This document shows positions 5,417 to 6,463 of a stretch of DNA of 6,463 nucleotides, one piece after another. The DNA is from an uncultured Collinsella sp. GTDB lineage: Bacteria; Actinomycetota; Coriobacteriia; Coriobacteriales; Coriobacteriaceae. The DNA is taken from assembly GCA_902492545.1 (NCBI GenBank), contig CABULX010000118.1, positions 1-6,463 of the forward strand, given 5' to 3'. Within the stretch, counting starts at the first letter, position 1. The number at the start of each line of letters is the position of its first letter. The translations under genes and the position numbers were made by a program. The notes under the pieces were generated by a model that worked only from the letters and a program-made list of their open reading frames with translations, made no database searches and was not told the DNA's origin.

Positions 5417-6463
5417 TTACTCGGTAAATGCGTTGCCGACGCTCTGGCCGCCAACGTAGGTCTCAACGAGGGTGAGCTCGTGGTCGAACACAACAAAGTC
5501 GGCGTCGCGACCCGGCATGATGCTGCCGCACTTATCCTCGATGTGCGCGGAACGAGCCGGCACCTCGGTCGCCATGCGGATGGCGATATCGGCGCTGGCG
5601 ATGCCCCAATCAACGATGTTCTTGACGCCCTGGGCAAGCGTGAGCACCGAGCCGGCGATGCTCTTGCCGTCGGCGAGCCAGCACAGGTTGTCCTTCATGA
5701 TGACATCCATGCCGCCGCTGGTGTAGCTGCCCTCGGGCATGCCACCGCAGCCCAGGCAATCGGTGATAAGCACCGTGTGCTGCCAGCCCTTGGCCTGCAG
5801 CAGCGCCTTGATGGCGGCAGGGTTCACGTGCTTGCCGTCGCAGATGATCTCGGCGTATGTCTCGGGAGTGGACATAGCGGCACCCACGACACCGGGCTCG
5901 CGATGGTGCAGGCCGCGCTGGCCGTTGTAGGTATGCGTAAAGCAGCTGGCACCGGCGTTGATGGCGGCAATGCACTCATCGTAGGTGGCGTCGGAGTGGC
6001 CAATGCTGGTCACCACGCCCTTCGCGTTCAGAGCGGCAGCATAGGCGGCGGCACCGTCGCGCTCGGCAGCCATGGCGCTCTTAACGATGCGCCCGCCAGC
6101 AGCCTCCTGCCACTGGTCGAAGACCTCCTCGGAGGGGTCGATCAGATAGGCGGGGTTCTGCGCACCCACATGCTTCATGGTAAAGAAGGGACCCTCCAGG
6201 TAGATGCCCTGGATGCGAGCACCGCAGAAGTCGGGGCCGCGGCCCTCATCGGCCTGGGCGATGGCGGCGCAGGCGTCCTTGATCTGCTCAACGCCGTCGG
6301 TAAACGTCGTGGGCAGCCAGCTGGTGGTGCCGCGACGGGCGAGCTCGGCCGAGCTGATATCAATGCCCTCGGGGTCGTTATCGGTAGTCGAGTGGTTATA
6401 GAAGCCATGGATGTGGGTGTCGACCATGCCCGGCGCGATCCACGATCCCGTGTAGTCCTTGAT
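5417..6463 (-). CDS. nagA: N-acetylglucosamine-6-phosphate deacetylase, N-terminus outside the window
   Basis: This enzyme hydrolyses GlcNAc-6-phosphate to glucosamine-6-phosphate and acetate in amino-sugar and sialic-acid catabolism. It is an amidohydrolase-superfamily TIM barrel. The frame is open to the window edge, giving 348 visible residues of about 380; the ATG at 6425-6427 is internal, since IAPG precedes it and continues the family motif. Visible features in visible numbering: GMVDTHIHG with metal-type His 17 and His 19, GIYLEGPFF with metal ligand Glu 91, SIGHSDA with His 156, CFTHTYNG with His 177, ICDGKHVNP with His 212, ITDCLGCGG with the putative catalytic Asp 235, and the closing GSIMPGRDADFVVF. 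All key residues are present, so it should be active. The end of this gene is the intact relative of the relic at 2562-2690. Confidence 0.94.
   Translation of the reverse strand: MKDYTGSWIAPGMVDTHIHGFYNHSTTDNDPEGIDISSAELARRGTTSWLPTTFTDGVEQIKDACAAIAQADEGRGPDFCGARIQGIYLEGPFFTMKHVGAQNPAYLIDPSEEVFDQWQEAAGGRIVKSAMAAERDGAAAYAAALNAKGVVTSIGHSDATYDECIAAINAGASCFTHTYNGQRGLHHREPGVVGAAMSTPETYAEIICDGKHVNPAAIKALLQAKGWQHTVLITDCLGCGGMPEGSYTSGGMDVIMKDNLCWLADGKSIAGSVLTLAQGVKNIVDWGIASADIAIRMATEVPARSAHIEDKCGSIMPGRDADFVVFDHELTLVETYVGGQSVGNAFTE

Overview
The window is GC-rich, compact bacterial chromosome dominated by sugar and amino-sugar metabolism. GC-ending codons, a CCA-encoding tRNA gene and protein style would fit a gut Actinomycetota of the Coriobacteriia (for example a Collinsella-like organism). 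That placement is an impression, not a demonstration. I see no CRISPR array, transposase gene, phage gene or replication origin, and no clearly new multigene system. What stands out is gene decay and a nested repeat.

Layout, left to right. (1) 1-896, plus: the 3' part of a galM-type aldose 1-epimerase, ending at a strong terminator (926-960). (2) 964-1146: a nested palindromic repeat cluster between two convergent genes. It runs into the end of the next gene and supplies its last eight codons and its stop. (3) 1120-1614, minus: a lone mannose-family PTS IIB protein whose expected phospho-acceptor histidine is tyrosine. (4) 1704-1881, plus: promoter, tRNA-Thr(CGT) and terminator. (5) 1951-4601, minus: a probable transcription unit read right to left. 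It comprises a LacX-type mutarotase, a PfkB-family sugar-phosphate kinase broken by a frameshift near 3000, a roughly 41-codon C-terminal relic of a second nagA, a YhcH/YiaL-family protein and a terminator. (6) 4758-5342, plus: a flavodoxin-family protein with its own terminator, divergent from the mutarotase. (7) 5417-6463, minus: nagA (N-acetylglucosamine-6-phosphate deacetylase), cut by the window edge at its N-terminus.

How the genes fit together (inference from family knowledge): NagA removes acetate from GlcNAc-6-phosphate, and YhcH-family proteins recur in sialic-acid and related sugar operons. LacX/GalM enzymes interconvert sugar anomers, and the PfkB kinase (LacC/FruK type) would phosphorylate tagatose-6-phosphate or fructose-1-phosphate. 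The region therefore looks like a locus for host-glycan or galactose-type sugars. The minus-strand operon seems to be decaying: its kinase is frameshifted and a second nagA has been reduced to its tail.
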